A stretch of DNA of 10,836 nt. It comes from Candidatus Pelagibacter sp. TMED275. Lineage in GTDB: Bacteria; Pseudomonadota; Alphaproteobacteria; Pelagibacterales; Pelagibacteraceae. The position numbers were made by a program, and so were the translations under genes. How positions within the stretch are numbered: the first letter of the stretch is position 1; every line of letters starts with the position of its first letter. The notes below the pieces were generated by a model. It did not search any database, was not told where the DNA came from, and was given only the letters and a program-made list of their open reading frames with translations. Below, piece after piece: positions 10,373-10,836 of this stretch. The stretch covers positions 8,570-19,405 of the forward strand of contig NHLU01000026.1 in assembly GCA_002169255.1 (NCBI GenBank). The letters run 5' to 3'.

Positions 10373-10836
10373 TTATTTTGTTCCGGCTATTGAATTTGTG
10401 TAATCTACAGCAAATTGAATGTCTAACCATTCTTTTGGAGATAGTGTTGTTTTCCAACCTAATTTTTTTAATTCAGAATTGTCTGCTGTATTATCATCTG
10501 CTTCTGCATCTTGGCCTTCTTGTATAGGAACATCATATCCTGCGTGTTTTACAATGTCACTAACTTTGTTACCTTGGCCAGTTCCTACTTCATATGTTGC
10601 ATTTTTATTTTGTGTGCCTGTATTAATGAATATCAGTACTGCTGATACAACATCTTCTACATAAATTAAGTCTCTAATATGTTCTGTAGCAAATTTAACT
10701 GTACCATTTCTTATTCTAGACATAAGCATTGTATCTCTAGCACCTTTACCAAATACAGTTGTAAATCTTAATCCAATTTGTCCTGGATGTGCTACTGCCT
10801 CCATTGCTTTTTTACTTGTACCATATGGTGACTTCC
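10373..10836 (-). CDS. NAD-dependent epimerase/dehydratase, extended SDR (N-terminus beyond right edge)
   Basis: Nucleotide-sugar epimerase or dehydratase family. The frame is open to the right edge: ahead of the first ATG in the window (10804) it continues as KSPYGTSKKA, which contains the SDR catalytic Tyr-x-x-x-Lys (YGTSK). The gene therefore continues outside, and the Rossmann NAD-binding half is missing here. Downstream features are typical: GLRFTTVFGKGARDTML, the RDLIYVEDVVSAV segment (like 'RDFVHVDDVA'), a YEVGTGQGNKVSDIV turn, and a C-terminal LGWKTTLSPKEWLD. Such enzymes in phages supply sugars for glycosylation of virion or DNA, or alter host surface polysaccharides; the substrate cannot be read from this part. 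Confidence 0.85.
   Translation of the reverse strand, partial: KSPYGTSKKAMEAVAHPGQIGLRFTTVFGKGARDTMLMSRIRNGTVKFATEHIRDLIYVEDVVSAVLIFINTGTQNKNATYEVGTGQGNKVSDIVKHAGYDVPIQEGQDAEADDNTADNSELKKLGWKTTLSPKEWLDIQFAVDYTNSIAGTK

Overview
The window looks like part of a T4-type contractile-tailed phage from an AT-rich marine lineage (cyanophage or pelagiphage relatives). The sequence evidence is a gp25-family baseplate wedge protein, a PAAR tail-spike tip, a gp45-like sliding clamp, and two exact copies of the T4 late-promoter motif TATAAATA in front of the structural genes. It also carries a phage tRNA, a MazG-type hydrolase, a DUF3310-type protein and many short overlapping ORFs. A DUF4170-like and a DUF465-like small protein hint at an alphaproteobacterial host, but that is inference only. 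No host genes, integrase, insertion sequence or CRISPR array is visible.

Layout: (1) 1-1530, leftward late module: gp25 (cut by the left edge), PAAR protein, a 69-aa protein, a lysine-rich 38-aa peptide, and a staphylococcal-nuclease-like protein with a polylysine tail. Late promoters lie at 364-371 and 1562-1569. (2) 1577-2051, control region: a strong sigma70-type promoter whose predicted start falls on the ATG of a 79-aa gene, then about 200 bases of hairpins and palindromes, then a second sigma70-type promoter. (3) 2052-4514, rightward operon of ten small genes plus tRNA-Pro(UGG), mostly joined by TAATG overlaps. It includes a DUF3310-type protein, an 18-aa membrane peptide and a 77-aa membrane protein. 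(4) 4507-7199, leftward operon of ten genes, mostly joined by ATGA or TAATG overlaps, driven by a TTGACA/TATTAT promoter that again places +1 on an ATG. It contains a QueD-like T-fold protein, a DUF465-like protein and several small membrane proteins. (5) 7235-10836, leftward: the C-terminal part of a nucleotide-sugar epimerase (cut by the right edge), a DUF4170-like protein, the sliding clamp behind its own promoter, a 508-aa tRNA-guanine-transglycosylase-like protein, a 77-aa protein and MazG.

The most interesting content is the 508-aa TGT-like protein at 7853-9379, which resembles DpdA, the enzyme that places 7-deazaguanines in DNA. A few genes downstream lies a QueD/PTPS-like protein (5312-5749) that keeps the metal-binding histidines and C-terminal glutamate motif but lacks the catalytic cysteine. 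Together they suggest that this phage modifies guanines in its genome, a known anti-restriction strategy. FolE, QueE and QueC are not in the window, so the pathway is incomplete here and the link is inference. Many genes too short for routine ORF calling (18-58 aa) were recovered from overlaps and ribosome binding sites.
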